Shown here: one piece after another, positions 12,405 to 13,928 of the stretch
Layout of the letters: each line of letters starts with the position of its first letter
Position numbering within the stretch: position 1 is the first letter of the stretch
NCBI GenBank assembly: GCA_035293965.1
Contig: DATGLW010000063.1
Coordinates: 1 to 13,928, forward strand
Direction of reading: 5' to 3'
DNA from: DATGLW01 sp035293965
GTDB lineage: Bacteria > Actinomycetota > Acidimicrobiia > Acidimicrobiales > RAAP-2
DNA: 13,928 nt
Program-made: the position numbers and the translations under genes
Notes under the pieces: generated by a model
The model's database searches: none
Told to the model about the DNA's origin: nothing
What the model saw: the letters and a program-made list of their open reading frames with translations, nothing else

Positions 12405-13171
12405 GCGCCCGCCCTGACCTCGTGCTGGTCCACGGGCTCGGGAGCTCCTCGTCGTTCTGGGACAACGTGGTGCCCCAACTCGCCCCCTCCTTCCGGACGA
12501 CGGCAGTCGACCTGCCAGGTCACGGGCCCGGCGCGCGCCCGCTGGCAGTCACCGAGGCTGCCCCGGCCCGGCTGGCGGCGGCGCTGGTGGACCAGCTCCA
12601 GGCAGCCGGGATCGCGCAGCCCCACCTGGTCGGCCTGTCGCTGGGCGGGTGGGTCGTCCTCGAGATGGCCGCCATGGGCTACGGCGCCAGCGTGGTCGCC
12701 CTTGCACCGGCCGGCTTGTGGCGGGCCGGCGCTCGTGTGCCCCGCGAGCTCGGGGTCGCGCTGGGCAGGCGGCTGCTCGTGGCAGTTCGCCCACTCCTGC
12801 CCCGACTCTCGCGTCGCGCCGCCGTCCGCTCGCTCGGCCTCCGGATGAACGTCGCCCACCCCGAACGCGTGACCCCCGAGCAGTTCCTCGCTGCGGCGCT
12901 GGCTCTGGCACAGGCCCGGGGGTACGGTGCCTGCGACCGTGCCGCGGTCACCGCGCGCTTCGAGCGGGGAGCGGCGGTGGCGGTGCCGGTGACCGTGGCC
13001 TTCGGCGACCACGACCGCGTGCTGTCGGCCGAGACCGCCCGGGAGCGGTCCCTCCTGCCCCCCGGCACGAACTGGGTGACGGTCGCCGACTGCGGGCACG
13101 CCGTCAGCTGGGACCAGCCCGGCGAGGCGGTGGCGCTCATCGAGTCGACCGCTCGCCGGGCCTGCGCGTGA
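12401..13171 (+). CDS. Alpha/beta hydrolase
   Basis: A 256-residue alpha/beta-hydrolase with a complete catalytic set: the oxyanion segment LVHGLGSSSSFWDN (9-22), VDLPGHGPG (36-44), the nucleophile elbow VGLSLGGW with Ser80, the acid in FGDHDRVLS (Asp203 or Asp205), and His233 in DCGHAVSWDQP. A helical lid lies around 107-180. No signal peptide, so cytoplasmic. The start is odd: the best-placed codon is CTG at 12401, which has GGGAG 7 nt upstream and overlaps the serC stop as CTGA. The alternatives are TTG 12371, without a ribosome-binding site, and GTG 12422, which would cut into the first strand. It is co-directional and coupled with serC. The substrate is unknown; it could be an esterase, a thioesterase or a C-C hydrolase. 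Confidence 0.88.
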   Translation: MSARPDLVLVHGLGSSSSFWDNVVPQLAPSFRTTAVDLPGHGPGARPLAVTEAAPARLAAALVDQLQAAGIAQPHLVGLSLGGWVVLEMAAMGYGASVVALAPAGLWRAGARVPRELGVALGRRLLVAVRPLLPRLSRRAAVRSLGLRMNVAHPERVTPEQFLAAALALAQARGYGACDRAAVTARFERGAAVAVPVTVAFGDHDRVLSAETARERSLLPPGTNWVTVADCGHAVSWDQPGEAVALIESTARRACA

Positions 13172-13259
13172 CCCGCGCCGGCCGCTGCTCGGCGGGCCCC
13201 TCCCCGGCGGGCCCCTGTGGGCCGCCCCCTGTCAGGCCGGCCCCTGTCAGCCGCCCGTG
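13172..13259. terminator. Convergent spacer with a GC hairpin, possible terminator
   Basis: The 88-bp gap between the convergent hydrolase and ilvC contains GGCGGGCCC-CTGT-GGGCCGCC (13206-13226), a stem of eight pairs with one bulged G. Around it are short direct repeats of GGCGGGCCCCT and CCCCTGTCAG. There is no T tract. Position and structure suggest termination, but the evidence is weak. Confidence 0.4.

Positions 13260-13928
<669 letters not shown>

Overview
The window is high-GC bacterial DNA with dense coding, GTG starts, start/stop overlaps and several probable leaderless promoters. The LeuA (long form), SerC (short actinobacterial form, DGRFGSGPSK) and IlvC proteins look actinobacterial; a deep-branching group such as Acidimicrobiia is my inference, not shown by the sequence. 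Most of the window is a branched-chain amino acid and serine biosynthesis neighbourhood, interrupted by a small accessory stretch in the middle.

Left part, minus strand (1-3350): promoter, a 12-residue leader peptide with three consecutive Leu codons, an intrinsic terminator, leuA, a 34-codon small ORF built of 8-residue repeats, greA, and leuC running off the left edge. leuA, the small ORF and greA are joined by GTGA stop/start overlaps and leuC follows after 2 nt, so this looks like one leucine operon controlled by attenuation with a transcript-cleavage factor inside it.

Middle (3350-8300): a short gene-poor region with a possible 57-residue membrane peptide and a pair of 26-bp direct repeats flanked by hairpins. 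It is followed by a plus-strand operon tetR - SRPBCC protein - GT1 glycosyltransferase with overlapping genes, a lipoprotein carrying the secreted CxGxC repeat domain, a convergent minus-strand MarR regulator, and a divergent plus-strand yceI whose promoter carries TTGA/TCAA inverted repeats that are the obvious MarR target.

Right part (8300-13928): serA and a class I aminotransferase on the minus strand, then serC diverging from the aminotransferase with start codons that touch, an alpha/beta hydrolase coupled to serC by a CTGA overlap, and the C-terminal two thirds of ilvC entering from the right edge on the minus strand. serA and serC give the first two serine steps; ilvC, leuA and leuC give three steps of the valine/leucine pathway.

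The items least explained by known families are the repeat-peptide ORF between leuA and greA, the 26-bp repeat pair upstream of tetR, and the glycosyltransferase whose catalytic-His position reads Asn. I found no CRISPR array, insertion sequence, rRNA or tRNA.
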